A stretch of DNA of 64,000 nt from JAHEGP01 sp963751595 (GTDB taxonomy: Bacteria > Pseudomonadota > Gammaproteobacteria > Pseudomonadales > JAHEGP01): contig CAVVVC010000001.1 of the NCBI GenBank assembly GCA_963751595.1, positions 1,426,001 to 1,490,000 of the forward strand, written 5' to 3'. Positions 17,870 to 26,760 of this stretch are shown here, one piece after another. Made by a program: the position numbers and the translations under genes. Position 1 is the stretch's first letter; each line of letters starts with the position of its first letter. The notes below the pieces were generated by a model. That model did not search any database. It saw only the letters and a list, made by a program, of their open reading frames with translations, and had not been told where the DNA came from.

Positions 17870-18883
17870 CTACTCAAGGTAGGAAGCGAAGGCCTGCGAA
17901 TGCCTTGTTTCAAAACCTGCTTCCGTTTTGACCACCATATACACCGGAAGTGCCCGACTTTGGGCAAATGCCATCCCTCTTTCCGGACCCATGACACTGA
18001 TGGCCGTGGCATAGGCATCCGCGAGTACGGCCGTCGGAGCCAGGACGGTCACAGACGCAAGTGTATGGGTAACCGGGTAACCAGTGCCCGGGTCTATGGT
18101 ATGGGAGTAGCGCACGCCCTCTATCTCGCGGTAATTCCGGTAGTCGCCGGACGTTGCGACCGCTTCGTCCCTTGGCTCCACCGCGGCTATGGCCTCTCCC
18201 TGTACCATTTGCGGCGTCTCGATACCGATACGCCAGGGCCTGCCCCCGGGGTGCCTTCCCCGTGTTCTGACCTCACCCCCGACCTCGACCATGAAGTGAC
18301 GAATACCGGCCGCGTCCAGGGCCTCGGTCACCAGGTCAACACCGTAGCCCTTGGCAATGGCCGAATAATCAAGCTGCAGGGTTCCGCGTTTACGCAGGGC
18401 TGGCCTGGCCGGATCAATTTCGAGCCGATCGAGCCGGGTAGTCTCCAGAGCCGCAGCAATTTGCCCCCCGGTCGGTACATCACCCTTTCTGTCCGTGGGT
18501 CCGAAGCCCCACAGATCCACCAGTTCAGCCACCGCAGGATTAAACGCATTGTCGGTCTCCCGGGAAACCTGCAGAGCTATTGTGGTGACCTCGTGGGTAG
18601 CAGCCGTAATATCAACCCACTGGTAAGGCGGTGCCGTGTTGAACCTTCCAAGATCGGAATCGTCACGATAGGTAGACATGCTCTCGTTGACACTGTCCAA
18701 CTGACGCTGGATGAGTTCCTTGAGTTGCGCAGTGCTTAGTCCCGCCGGCTGTTCGGTGCTGACGTGCCAACGGGTCCCCATGGTTTCGCCGCTCAGGCGC
18801 ACCGGTTCTTCATCAAAAGCACAAGCGGCTAAAAACAAAAGCGGGAGTAGCACTGCTACCCCCGCCCTGAGAACGCGCCGCAT
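17870..18883 (-). CDS. apbE: FAD:protein FMN transferase (ApbE), lipoprotein
   Basis: ApbE attaches FMN covalently to threonines in NqrB and NqrC on the periplasmic side. The ~337-aa reading from MRRVLRAGVAVLLPL has a lipobox ending LFLAAC near residue 20, so it should be a membrane-anchored lipoprotein. Family motifs GETMGTRW, DYSAIAKGYGVD and the late SHTIDPGTGYPV with TALADA-like Mg-binding region are present. I chose the ATG at 18883 because it follows the nqrF stop and gives a good lipoprotein signal. Its targets are encoded in the same operon. Confidence 0.94.
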   Translation of the reverse strand: MRRVLRAGVAVLLPLLFLAACAFDEEPVRLSGETMGTRWHVSTEQPAGLSTAQLKELIQRQLDSVNESMSTYRDDSDLGRFNTAPPYQWVDITAATHEVTTIALQVSRETDNAFNPAVAELVDLWGFGPTDRKGDVPTGGQIAAALETTRLDRLEIDPARPALRKRGTLQLDYSAIAKGYGVDLVTEALDAAGIRHFMVEVGGEVRTRGRHPGGRPWRIGIETPQMVQGEAIAAVEPRDEAVATSGDYRNYREIEGVRYSHTIDPGTGYPVTHTLASVTVLAPTAVLADAYATAISVMGPERGMAFAQSRALPVYMVVKTEAGFETRHSQAFASYLE

Positions 18884-18890
18884 CAGGATG

Positions 18891-20126
18891 CTAGCCGCCG
18901 AAATCGTCGAGCATGATGTGATCGTCCTCAACGCCCAGCTCGTGCAACATATTGATGACGGCCTGGGACATCATCGGCGGACCGCACATATAAAACTCAC
19001 AGTCTTCCGGCGCCGGGTGATCCTTAAGATAGTTCTCCAAAACCACCTGATGGATAAACCCGGTCAGGCCCTCCCAATTGTCCTCTGGCATGGGGTCGGA
19101 GAGAGCCACGTGCCATTCAAAGTTGTCGAACTCCTCGGCCAGGCCGTCAAAGTCCTCAACGTAGAACATTTCTTTCAGACTGCGAGCTCCGTACCAGAAA
19201 GATATTTTTCGGTTCGAGTGCAGGCGCTTGAGCTGATCGAAGATGTGTGAACGCATGGGCGCCATCCCGGCACCGCCACCGATAAAGATCATTTCGTTGT
19301 CGGTGTCACGGGCAAAGAATTCGCCGAACGGTCCGTACACCGTCACCTTGTCGCCAGGTTTCAGGTTGAACACCCAGGACGACATGATGCCCGGGGGAAT
19401 GCCAGTGGACCCCGGAGGCGGCGTAGCCACCCGGATGTTAAATTTGACGATGCCTTTTTCTTCCGGGTAGTTTGCCATCGAGTAGGCCCGCTGCACAGTT
19501 TCATCGACGATGGACTCGTGCTTGAACATGTCAAATCGTTCCCAGTCTTCGCGAAACTCAGGCGGAATGTCGAAATCGCTGTACTTGATATGATGGGGCG
19601 GACACTCCAGCTGGACATACCCTCCAGCGCGAAAATCCACCTCCTCGCCCTCGGGCAACTTCAGCACCAGTTCTTTGATGAACGTGGCCACGTTTTCGTT
19701 GGACTCGACCGTACACTCCCACTGTTTGACGCCAAAGAAAGCGGGATCGATCTCGACCTTCATGTCCTGTTTAACCGCTACCTGGCAAGCCAGGCGCCAA
19801 TTATCACGACGCTGGCCAAGGGTGAAGTGGCTCTCCTCGGTCGGCAGGATCGACCCTCCCCCTTCCAACACCTGACAGCGACACTGCCCGCAGGTACCGC
19901 CTCCACCGCAGGCTGAAGACAGAAAAACCCCTTCATCCGCCAACGTATTGAGTAGCTTACCTCCCGCGGGAGCATGAATCGCCCGCTCCGGATCACCATT
20001 AACCTCAATCGTTACTTCGCCAGCACTTACCAGGCGACCCCGGGCGAAAATGATCAGCGCAACCAGGGCCATTACCACAACGGTAAACATGGCAACGCCG
20101 GCGACAATAGTATTGATATCAACCAT
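18891..20126 (-). CDS. nqrF: Na+-NQR subunit F (NADH dehydrogenase, 2Fe-2S and FAD)
   Basis: NqrF is the NADH-oxidising entry subunit. The 411-aa protein has an N-terminal membrane helix (residues 1-28), a plant-type 2Fe-2S domain with cysteines in SACGGGGTCGQCRC near residue 70 and a fourth Cys in RLACQV near 111, an FAD domain with RAYSMANYP near 215 and an NADH-binding domain with FIGGGAGMAPMRS and YMCGPPMM. It follows nqrE after 26 bases; apbE comes next. Confidence 0.97.
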   Translation of the reverse strand: MVDINTIVAGVAMFTVVVMALVALIIFARGRLVSAGEVTIEVNGDPERAIHAPAGGKLLNTLADEGVFLSSACGGGGTCGQCRCQVLEGGGSILPTEESHFTLGQRRDNWRLACQVAVKQDMKVEIDPAFFGVKQWECTVESNENVATFIKELVLKLPEGEEVDFRAGGYVQLECPPHHIKYSDFDIPPEFREDWERFDMFKHESIVDETVQRAYSMANYPEEKGIVKFNIRVATPPPGSTGIPPGIMSSWVFNLKPGDKVTVYGPFGEFFARDTDNEMIFIGGGAGMAPMRSHIFDQLKRLHSNRKISFWYGARSLKEMFYVEDFDGLAEEFDNFEWHVALSDPMPEDNWEGLTGFIHQVVLENYLKDHPAPEDCEFYMCGPPMMSQAVINMLHELGVEDDHIMLDDFGG

Positions 20127-20152
20127 CTCTAGTAACCTTCTTCGTCACTTCG

Positions 20153-20773
20153 TTAGAGCGAAATACCACCAAACGACATGAAGCCAAGGGACATAAGGCC
20201 CGCAGTAATAAAGGTGATACCGAGTCCTTCAAGACCGTCGGGCACGTCGCTGTACTTCAACTTTTCCCGAATCCCGGCCAGGGCCGTTATCGCCAGGGCC
20301 CACCCTATCCCCGCTCCCAGTCCATATACGACGCTTTCCCCGAAATCGTATTCACGGTTCACCATAAAAAGTGAAGCACCCAGAATCGCGCAGTTCACCG
20401 TGATCAGGGGAAGAAACACTCCCAACGCGTTGTAGAGGGCGGGTACGAATTTGTCGAGGAACATTTCGAGTATCTGCACAATAGCGGCAATGACCCCGAT
20501 GTAACTAAGGTAACCCAGAAAGCTCAGGTCGAGGGTCTCCGCACCGGCGATACCGGTCCACGACAATGCCCCTTCCTTCAGCAGGTGCTGGTAGATGAGG
20601 TTATTGGCGGGCACCGTGATAGCGAGCACCACGATGACGGCAATCCCGAGGCCGATGGAGGTGGCTATCTTTTTCGATATCGCCAGAAAAGTACACATCC
20701 CGAGAAAAAAGGCGAGCGCCATATTCTCGATGAATATGGCCCGAACCAGCAAACCTAGATAATGTTCAACCAT
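20153..20773 (-). CDS. nqrE: Na+-NQR subunit E
   Basis: NqrE is a six-helix membrane subunit which, with NqrD, forms an inverted pair holding an intramembrane iron centre and part of the Na+ path. The 206-aa sequence is hydrophobic throughout. It has the helix-break cysteines in FFLGMCTFLAISK (about residue 26) and VNCAILGASLFM (about 120), the positions expected for the iron ligands. It starts two bases after the nqrD stop. Confidence 0.96.
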   Translation of the reverse strand: MVEHYLGLLVRAIFIENMALAFFLGMCTFLAISKKIATSIGLGIAVIVVLAITVPANNLIYQHLLKEGALSWTGIAGAETLDLSFLGYLSYIGVIAAIVQILEMFLDKFVPALYNALGVFLPLITVNCAILGASLFMVNREYDFGESVVYGLGAGIGWALAITALAGIREKLKYSDVPDGLEGLGITFITAGLMSLGFMSFGGISL

Positions 20774-20775
20774 GA

Positions 20776-21444
20776 TTAGACCGCCTCACTGCTTTTGGTT
20801 TGGGGAGCCATTTTGAACTCCGCCGCCTCGACTTGCCCTTTCTTCCAACTGCGCAAGGCCCAGATGAAAGCCGCTATCAGGAAAAACGCGCTGGGGGGCA
20901 GGAGCAGCAGACCATTGGGCTGGTACCAGCCGCCATTGGCAACAGTGGGCAACACCTCAATGCCGAACAGGCTGCCCGAACCGAATAACTCCCTGAAGAA
21001 ACCGACGGCCAGCAGCACCACGCTGTAGCCAAGGCCATTACCCACACCGTCAAAAAAGCTCGGGATCGGCGGGTTCTTCATGGCAAAGGCCTCGGCCCGA
21101 CCCATCACGATACAGTTGGTAATGATGAGCCCGACGAAAACCGACAACTGCTTACTGATTTCGTAGGCAAACGCCTGCAGGCATTGGTCAACCACAATAA
21201 CCAGCGACGCAATGATCGTCATCTGCACGATGATGCGTATATTGGTCGGTATATGGTTACGAACGAGTGAAATAAAGAAGTTGGACAAAGCCGTAACCAC
21301 CACCACGGCGAGGCACATGACCACGGTGGTGTTGAGATTGGTGGTAACCGCCAGCGCAGAGCAGATACCCAGTATTTGCAGGGCGATGGGGTTGTTGGTG
21401 AAAATCGGTTGCAGCAGTACTTCTTTGATACCTGGTGTCGACAT
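20776..21444 (-). CDS. nqrD: Na+-NQR subunit D
   Basis: NqrD is the membrane partner of NqrE. The 222-aa protein has six predicted helices with cysteines in LQILGICSALAVTTNL (about residue 28) and LIITNCIVMGRAEAFA (about 110), matching the iron-ligand positions seen in NqrE. It lies two bases after nqrC and two bases before nqrE, so the operon is tightly packed here. Confidence 0.96.
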   Translation of the reverse strand: MSTPGIKEVLLQPIFTNNPIALQILGICSALAVTTNLNTTVVMCLAVVVVTALSNFFISLVRNHIPTNIRIIVQMTIIASLVIVVDQCLQAFAYEISKQLSVFVGLIITNCIVMGRAEAFAMKNPPIPSFFDGVGNGLGYSVVLLAVGFFRELFGSGSLFGIEVLPTVANGGWYQPNGLLLLPPSAFFLIAAFIWALRSWKKGQVEAAEFKMAPQTKSSEAV

Positions 21445-21446
21445 GA

Positions 21447-22253
21447 CTATACCTCCCCCGCTTGCAAACTTTCAAGGTAGCGACCGAAGCCCTTTTCCCC
21501 CACCCAGTATTGCACCAGATTATCCACACCCCGGGTGGTCAGCGTTGCACCCGACAGCCCGTCAATTTCGTAGTCGCTGCCCATATCGGCCGCGCCGCCC
21601 TTGGTCACGGTAATGCCGACCTCACCATCGCCCTCGTAAATTTTCTTCCCGGGCCACTGTGCCTTCCATTTCGGGTTGTCGACTTCGCCCCCGAGGCCAG
21701 GTGTTTCAGCGTGCTCGTAGAAGGTCAGCCCAAGAATAGTATTGCCATCGCCCTCGACCGCCAGGAACCCGTAAAGCGTACTCCAGAGACCGTAGCCATG
21801 CACCGGTAAAACCACCCGGTCAATGCTGCCCTCGTCGTCTTCGAGGACATAGACAGCGGCATACTTGGCTTTGCGCTTGATGGTGGCAATGTCCTCATCG
21901 GCGGGAACCCGCATGGAAAGGTCTGGATCGCGGGAAGCCTTGCGCTGATCATAGTTGTCCGGATCGATGCCCTTGGCCCGCGCCTCGTCGTCGGTCAGCA
22001 CCCTGCCTGTTTCCAGGTCGACAAGGCTCACAGAAAACTTCTCGAAAGTCGCTTCCACATAAGCCTTGTCATGAACCGCCGGATCGAACATGCCGGCCGC
22101 CACCAGGACATCGCGGTTGCGCGCGTACTCTTTGTTTTCCGTCTGCGCCTGCTTCAGCAACACTGCAGCGCCCGACACCAGTACCGAGCACACGATGCAC
22201 AGCAACAATGCGACGATAATGGTGCTTTTCAGAGTATCCTTGTTAGACGACAT
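21447..22253 (-). CDS. nqrC: Na+-NQR subunit C (covalent FMN)
   Basis: NqrC carries a covalently bound FMN facing the periplasm. The 268-aa protein has one N-terminal helix (IIVALLLCIVCSVLVSG) and the flavin attachment motif SGATLTT near residue 240, where ApbE would modify the first Thr. Its ATG overlaps the end of nqrB by eleven bases, suggesting coupled translation. Confidence 0.96.
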   Translation of the reverse strand: MSSNKDTLKSTIIVALLLCIVCSVLVSGAAVLLKQAQTENKEYARNRDVLVAAGMFDPAVHDKAYVEATFEKFSVSLVDLETGRVLTDDEARAKGIDPDNYDQRKASRDPDLSMRVPADEDIATIKRKAKYAAVYVLEDDEGSIDRVVLPVHGYGLWSTLYGFLAVEGDGNTILGLTFYEHAETPGLGGEVDNPKWKAQWPGKKIYEGDGEVGITVTKGGAADMGSDYEIDGLSGATLTTRGVDNLVQYWVGEKGFGRYLESLQAGEV

Positions 22254-23463
22254 CGCGTGCCAGCCTCCGCTTAATATTGCTCTGAACTACGAAGTAATCG
22301 ATCAGGGGCGCGAACAGGTTGGCAAACAGGATCGCCAGCATCATGCCCTCGGGAAACGCCGGGTTGACCACCCGGATCAACATTACCATGACGCCAATAA
22401 GCGCGCCGAATACCCATTTACCCTTGTTGGTCATGGCTGCCGACACCGGATCTGTTGCCATAAACACCGTGCCGAAGGCGAAGCTGCCGATAACCAGGTG
22501 CCAGTACCAGGGTGTGGCGAACATCGGATTGGTGGTGGAGTCCACCGTATTGAATAGTAGCGAGGTGGCGATCATTCCCAGCACTACCCCCGCCATTATT
22601 CGCCACGATGCCACCCCCGTCCAAAGCAGAATGGCCGCACCGATACCGATGGCCAGAGTCGACGTCTCACCGATAGAGCCCTGGATATTGCCGTAGAACG
22701 CATCCAGCCAGGTGATCTGGTTACCAAAGGCGTCTACGATGGACTGGTAGCCGTCGGTGGCCGCCATTGCCAGGGGAGTTGCGCCGCTAAAGCCGTCGAC
22801 AGCGGTCCAGACCGCGTCACCGGATATCTGCGCCGGATAGGCAAAAAACAGGAACGCGCGTCCGGTGAGCGCGGGGTTGAGGAAGTTCTTGCCAGTCCCC
22901 CCGAACACTTCCTTACCCACGACGACACCAAAGCTGATCCCCAGAGCTACCTGCCAGAGGGGAATGTCCGGTGGAACAATCAGCGCGAAGAGCACGGATG
23001 TCACGAAGAAGCCCTCGTTCACCTCGTGCCCGCGCACGATTGCAAACAGGATTTCCCAAAAAATCCCCACGGCAAATGTCGTGATATAGATAGGGAGGAA
23101 ATAGGCAGCGCCGTGCCAGAAATTATCCCACCAACTGGTGGGGTCGTAGCCGGCAAACAATTCGATGATTGTGCCATGCCAGTTGGTAACCGACTCGATA
23201 CCCATTGCGGCCATCGCGGTGTTCGCCTGGTAGCCAAGATTCCACATCCCGTAAAACATGGCAGGAAAGGTGGCCAACCAGACAGTGATCATAACCCGCT
23301 TCAGGTCGATGCCGTCGCGTATATGGGATCCGACCCGTGTTACCGTAGATGGCTGGTACAGGAAGGTATCAAAGACCTCATACACGGCGTAGTACTTTTC
23401 ATAAGGGCCGCCTTTTTCAAATTGCGGCTCCAGCTTGTCGAAGAAGTTTCGAAGCGCTTTCAT
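22243..23463 (-). CDS. nqrB: Na+-NQR subunit B (covalent FMN)
   Basis: NqrB is the large membrane subunit, with a covalent FMN and a site near where quinone and Na+ act. The 406-aa protein has about ten membrane helices and the flavinylation motif GFSGATPLAMA near residue 230. Length matches the family (about 400-415). It starts one base after nqrA ends. Confidence 0.97.
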   Translation of the reverse strand: MKALRNFFDKLEPQFEKGGPYEKYYAVYEVFDTFLYQPSTVTRVGSHIRDGIDLKRVMITVWLATFPAMFYGMWNLGYQANTAMAAMGIESVTNWHGTIIELFAGYDPTSWWDNFWHGAAYFLPIYITTFAVGIFWEILFAIVRGHEVNEGFFVTSVLFALIVPPDIPLWQVALGISFGVVVGKEVFGGTGKNFLNPALTGRAFLFFAYPAQISGDAVWTAVDGFSGATPLAMAATDGYQSIVDAFGNQITWLDAFYGNIQGSIGETSTLAIGIGAAILLWTGVASWRIMAGVVLGMIATSLLFNTVDSTTNPMFATPWYWHLVIGSFAFGTVFMATDPVSAAMTNKGKWVFGALIGVMVMLIRVVNPAFPEGMMLAILFANLFAPLIDYFVVQSNIKRRLARDVV

Positions 23464-24813
23464 CTAGCTCTCCTTTTCGATCTGGGTAAGGTTATCCCGC
23501 AGGATAGGACCATAATCGTATTTGCCGGGGCAGACATATGTGCACAGCGCCAGATCTTCTTCGTCCAGCTCAAGCGCCCCGAGTTGTTGGGCAACCTCGA
23601 TGTCCCCGACCACCAGAAGCCTTAAAAGCTGCGTGGGCAGGATGTCGAGGGGCATTACCTTTTCATACGCGCCGATTGGCACAATGGCCCGGGGACTGCC
23701 GTTCGTGTTGGTATTGAAAGCAAAGGTCTTGCCCCGGGTAAATTGCGACAAGTAGATACGCATCGCGGAGAAGCGATCCACGCCCGGAGACAACCAGCCC
23801 AGCAATGGGCGGTTATCGCCCTCGGCCAGCGCCGTAACCTGGGTTTCATAGCGGCCTAGATACGCCACCGGGCCACGGGCCGTGCGCCCGGAGAGCACAG
23901 AACCCGAAATCACCCGGTTACCGGCCCCCTCCAATTGTCCTGCCGTCAGTTCATCAGTGCTGGCACCCACACGGGTACGCACCAGGCGCGGATTTTCCAC
24001 CACCGGCCCCCCCAGTGAAATCACGCGGTCAACGTTCAGTTTCCCGGTCACAAACAACTTGCCGACGGCTATGACATCCTGGTATCCGATATGCCAGACC
24101 GTTTTGTTGACCCCGACGGGATCGAGAAAATGAATGTGGGTCCCTACCAGGCCGGCCGGGTGAGGGCCTGCAAATTCCTCTACGACGACCTGACCGGCAG
24201 AGCCTGCCGGGATATCTGCACCGGCTGCCTTGCACACGAAGACCTTGCCATCGGTGAGGCAACTGAGCACTGCAAGGCCGTTGCCAAACGCCTCGGCATC
24301 CCCCGCAATAACCTGCGCCGGGTCGACAGCCAGTGGATTGCTGTCCATCGCAGTGACAAAGATAGAATGCGGGGTGCTGTCGACCGCAGGTACTTTGCTG
24401 AACGGCCGCGTACGCAGCGCTGTCCAGAGCCCCGATGAGACCAGATTATTTCGCACCTGCTCCCGGTCGAGACCTCCGAGGGCCCCCACCGGCCAGCTTT
24501 CGAAGGTTTCCTGCTCATTCGAGGCCGGGTCGACCTCGACGACCAGAGACTGGAATACGCGCTTCGCACCGCGGTTGATCTCGATCACGGTACCGGTGGC
24601 CGGCGCAGTAAACTGAACGCCCGGGTTTTTCTTATCGGTGAACACCGGCTGCCCCAGGCGCACTTGATCGCCGACCTGGACCAGCATGGTAGGTTTCAAG
24701 CCATTGTAATCGAAGCCCACCAGGGCAACGTTACGAATGCGGGGGCCGTCATGAATCGTTTGGGATGGCTGACCCGCGATGGGGAGGTCAAGGCCGCGCT
24801 TAATCCTGATCAT
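23464..24813 (-). CDS. nqrA: Na+-NQR subunit A
   Basis: NqrA is the peripheral cytosolic subunit of the complex. The 449-aa protein begins MIRIKRGLDLPIAGQP, the family signature, and contains ALGGLDREQVR near residue 108 and an RnfC-like soluble fold. It is the first gene of nqrABCDEF-apbE-nqrM. A leader of about 130 bases separates it from a candidate promoter at 24951. Confidence 0.97.
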   Translation of the reverse strand: MIRIKRGLDLPIAGQPSQTIHDGPRIRNVALVGFDYNGLKPTMLVQVGDQVRLGQPVFTDKKNPGVQFTAPATGTVIEINRGAKRVFQSLVVEVDPASNEQETFESWPVGALGGLDREQVRNNLVSSGLWTALRTRPFSKVPAVDSTPHSIFVTAMDSNPLAVDPAQVIAGDAEAFGNGLAVLSCLTDGKVFVCKAAGADIPAGSAGQVVVEEFAGPHPAGLVGTHIHFLDPVGVNKTVWHIGYQDVIAVGKLFVTGKLNVDRVISLGGPVVENPRLVRTRVGASTDELTAGQLEGAGNRVISGSVLSGRTARGPVAYLGRYETQVTALAEGDNRPLLGWLSPGVDRFSAMRIYLSQFTRGKTFAFNTNTNGSPRAIVPIGAYEKVMPLDILPTQLLRLLVVGDIEVAQQLGALELDEEDLALCTYVCPGKYDYGPILRDNLTQIEKES

Positions 24814-24950
24814 ACAGAAGCCTTCGTATCTGCTTAAAGAAACACTCCTCGTGGCACACCTCTAACCGGTGATATCCACCAAGAGCCCGGGCGGACGACG
24901 CCGCCGACCCGCTGCCGGCAGTAACTGGGGAGGTATCAGAACCGGACCCC

Positions 24951-24956
24951 AGTATA
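24951..24956 (-). promoter_or_regulatory. Candidate -10 element of the nqr operon
   Basis: A TATACT hexamer on the minus strand lies about 140 bases upstream of nqrA, in the only gap before the operon. No good -35 box is seen at the usual distance, so an activator may be needed or the call may be wrong. Confidence 0.35.
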
Positions 24957-25002
24957 TAAGTCCAACTGGCATAAAACCACAGCTTCAAGCCCATCCCTGG
25001 CC

Positions 25003-25030
25003 GGCCCGACCCACCCTTGCGGGTCGGGCC
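25003..25030 (-). terminator. Strong hairpin after gap
   Basis: Perfect 10-bp arms GGCCCGACCC and GGGTCGGGCC with an eight-base loop lie 23 bases after the gap stop codon. There is no long T tract, so this could be a terminator of reduced strength or a transcript-stabilising stem. Confidence 0.6.
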
Positions 25031-25052
25031 CTGTTGCGCTTTGATGCGAGCC

Positions 25053-26525
25053 TTAGCCTTCCTTTGGATACACCTGGTAGTGAACCCCCGCCATCTGCTC
25101 CAGTACTCGAAACACCTGACAGCTATAGCCAAATTCATTGTCGTACCAAATGTACAGCACCACATTTGCGCCGTTGACGATGGTAGCGCCGGCATCAAAA
25201 ATGCAGGCATGCCGGGAGCCCACCATGTCGGTGGAGACCACTTCCGGCGAGTTGGTATAGTCAATCTGCCGGCGCAGGGGGGAGTGCAATGCGACGTATC
25301 GCATATAGTTGTTCACTTCGTCCCGGGTGGTTTCCTTGTTCAAACGCAGGTTCAGAATCGCCATGGAAACATTGGGTGTTGGCACCCTGATCGCGTTACC
25401 CGTGAGTTTGCCCTGCAATTGCGGCAGAACCTTGGCTACCGCCTTGGCGGCGCCGGTTTCGGTCAGCACCATGTTGAGAGGCGCACTACGCCCGCGTCGA
25501 CTGGCGGCATGATAGTTGTCGATCAGATTCTGGTCATTGGTGTAGGCGTGCACGGTTTCGACATGCCCGGAGACAATACCGAACTCGTCATCCATGGCCT
25601 TGAGCGGTGGCACGATCGCATTAGTGGTACAGGACGCCGCCGAGATGATTTTATCATCGTCTTTGATCAGGTGTGAATTCACGCCGTAGACGATATTCTG
25701 GATATCGTTGCCCTTGCTGGGGGCCGTGAGGATAACCTTGGAAACCCCTTTGCAGCCCAGGTGCATCGACAGGCCCTTGGTATCTTTCCAGATGCCCGTG
25801 TTGTCCACCACAATCGCGTCTTGTATGCCGTACTGGGTGTAGTCGACCTCGTCCGGACTGGATGCGTAGATTACCTTGATTTCGTTGCCGTTGGCGACGA
25901 AGGATTCCGCTTCCTCGTCCACCCGGATCGTGCCCTGGAAAGCCCCGTGGACCGAATCGCGCCGCAACAGGCTCGCCCGCTTTATGAGATCGTTGGGTGC
26001 TCCACCCCGGCGCACCACGATGGCGCGCAGGCGCAGGGTATCTCCACCACCGGTCTTCTCGATCAACAGTCGTGCCATCAGGCGGCCAATTCGGCCAAAG
26101 CCGTAGAGCACGACATCCCGGGGACGATCAATCGGTTTGGCATCGCTACCAATGAGGTCGGCAACCTGCTCGCGAACGAACTCTTCGAGACCAATACCCC
26201 GGTCGCGGGCCGACTCCTCGTACCTGACGGCCAGTCGACCGACATCGATATGGGCAGTTCCCAGATCCAGCTCGGAGAGTATTTTGATCACCGGGTAGGT
26301 CTCAAACTCGGAGAGCTCGTTCTCCTCGACCTGGCGCACGGCGCGGTGGGCCTTCATCACCTGAAGGGCGGATTGGTTGACCAGTGTCGTACCGTAGATA
26401 TAGGTTTTGACGTTGTTCTTGCGGTAGAGTTTGCCCACCATGGGCAAAATATCTTCTGCCAGTGCCTCTCGCTCTTTCCAGTCTTTAAAGTAATCGTCTG
26501 GCCTGGCCCGCTTCTTTTCCGTCAC
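25053..26525 (-). CDS. gap: Glyceraldehyde-3-phosphate dehydrogenase, long form
   Basis: This enzyme oxidises glyceraldehyde-3-phosphate with NAD(P)+ and phosphate in central carbon flow. The ~490-aa reading carries a ~125-residue helical N-terminal extension before the Rossmann domain (VLYGFGRIGRLMARLL). The catalytic Cys is in AASCTTNAIVPPL and the helper His in HAYTNDQNL. Long GAPDHs of this type sit beside nqr and mfd in Pseudomonas. I chose the GTG at 26525, preceded by GGAG; an ATG at 26540 and a frame to 26720 are alternatives. It is divergent from mfd. Confidence 0.93.
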   Translation of the reverse strand: MTEKKRARPDDYFKDWKEREALAEDILPMVGKLYRKNNVKTYIYGTTLVNQSALQVMKAHRAVRQVEENELSEFETYPVIKILSELDLGTAHIDVGRLAVRYEESARDRGIGLEEFVREQVADLIGSDAKPIDRPRDVVLYGFGRIGRLMARLLIEKTGGGDTLRLRAIVVRRGGAPNDLIKRASLLRRDSVHGAFQGTIRVDEEAESFVANGNEIKVIYASSPDEVDYTQYGIQDAIVVDNTGIWKDTKGLSMHLGCKGVSKVILTAPSKGNDIQNIVYGVNSHLIKDDDKIISAASCTTNAIVPPLKAMDDEFGIVSGHVETVHAYTNDQNLIDNYHAASRRGRSAPLNMVLTETGAAKAVAKVLPQLQGKLTGNAIRVPTPNVSMAILNLRLNKETTRDEVNNYMRYVALHSPLRRQIDYTNSPEVVSTDMVGSRHACIFDAGATIVNGANVVLYIWYDNEFGYSCQVFRVLEQMAGVHYQVYPKEG

Positions 26526-26697
26526 CCTATCTCTCCGCATCAATTGACAAATCCGCGGTATTATCCGGTTTCCACAAAGCCAGCGCAACCCGGAGCACAT
26601 CGACTTTAGTGGCAAATTGGGTAGGGTCAAACCATCGCACCTGCAGGACCGAATCAGACACACGTGGGGCAGGCGTATGCCCGACAACGGTCCAGGG

Positions 26698-26726
26698 CTG
26701 GCAAATCCCGGGGCAGCCAATACAAT
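26698..26726 (+). promoter_or_regulatory. Candidate mfd promoter
   Basis: CTGGCA and TACAAT are spaced by 17 bases, a reasonable sigma-70 pair, with a start expected near 26733. This supports the mfd GTG start at 26761, since the earlier in-frame ATG at 26680 would lie upstream of it. Confidence 0.45.
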
Positions 26727-26760
26727 AGCGCCCTCTCAACTTGCAATCGGGTTTCGACAC

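Noticed and set aside
25761..26609. 282-aa plus-strand open frame
   Set aside because: It is antisense to the GAPDH gene; the minus-strand reading has all catalytic motifs.
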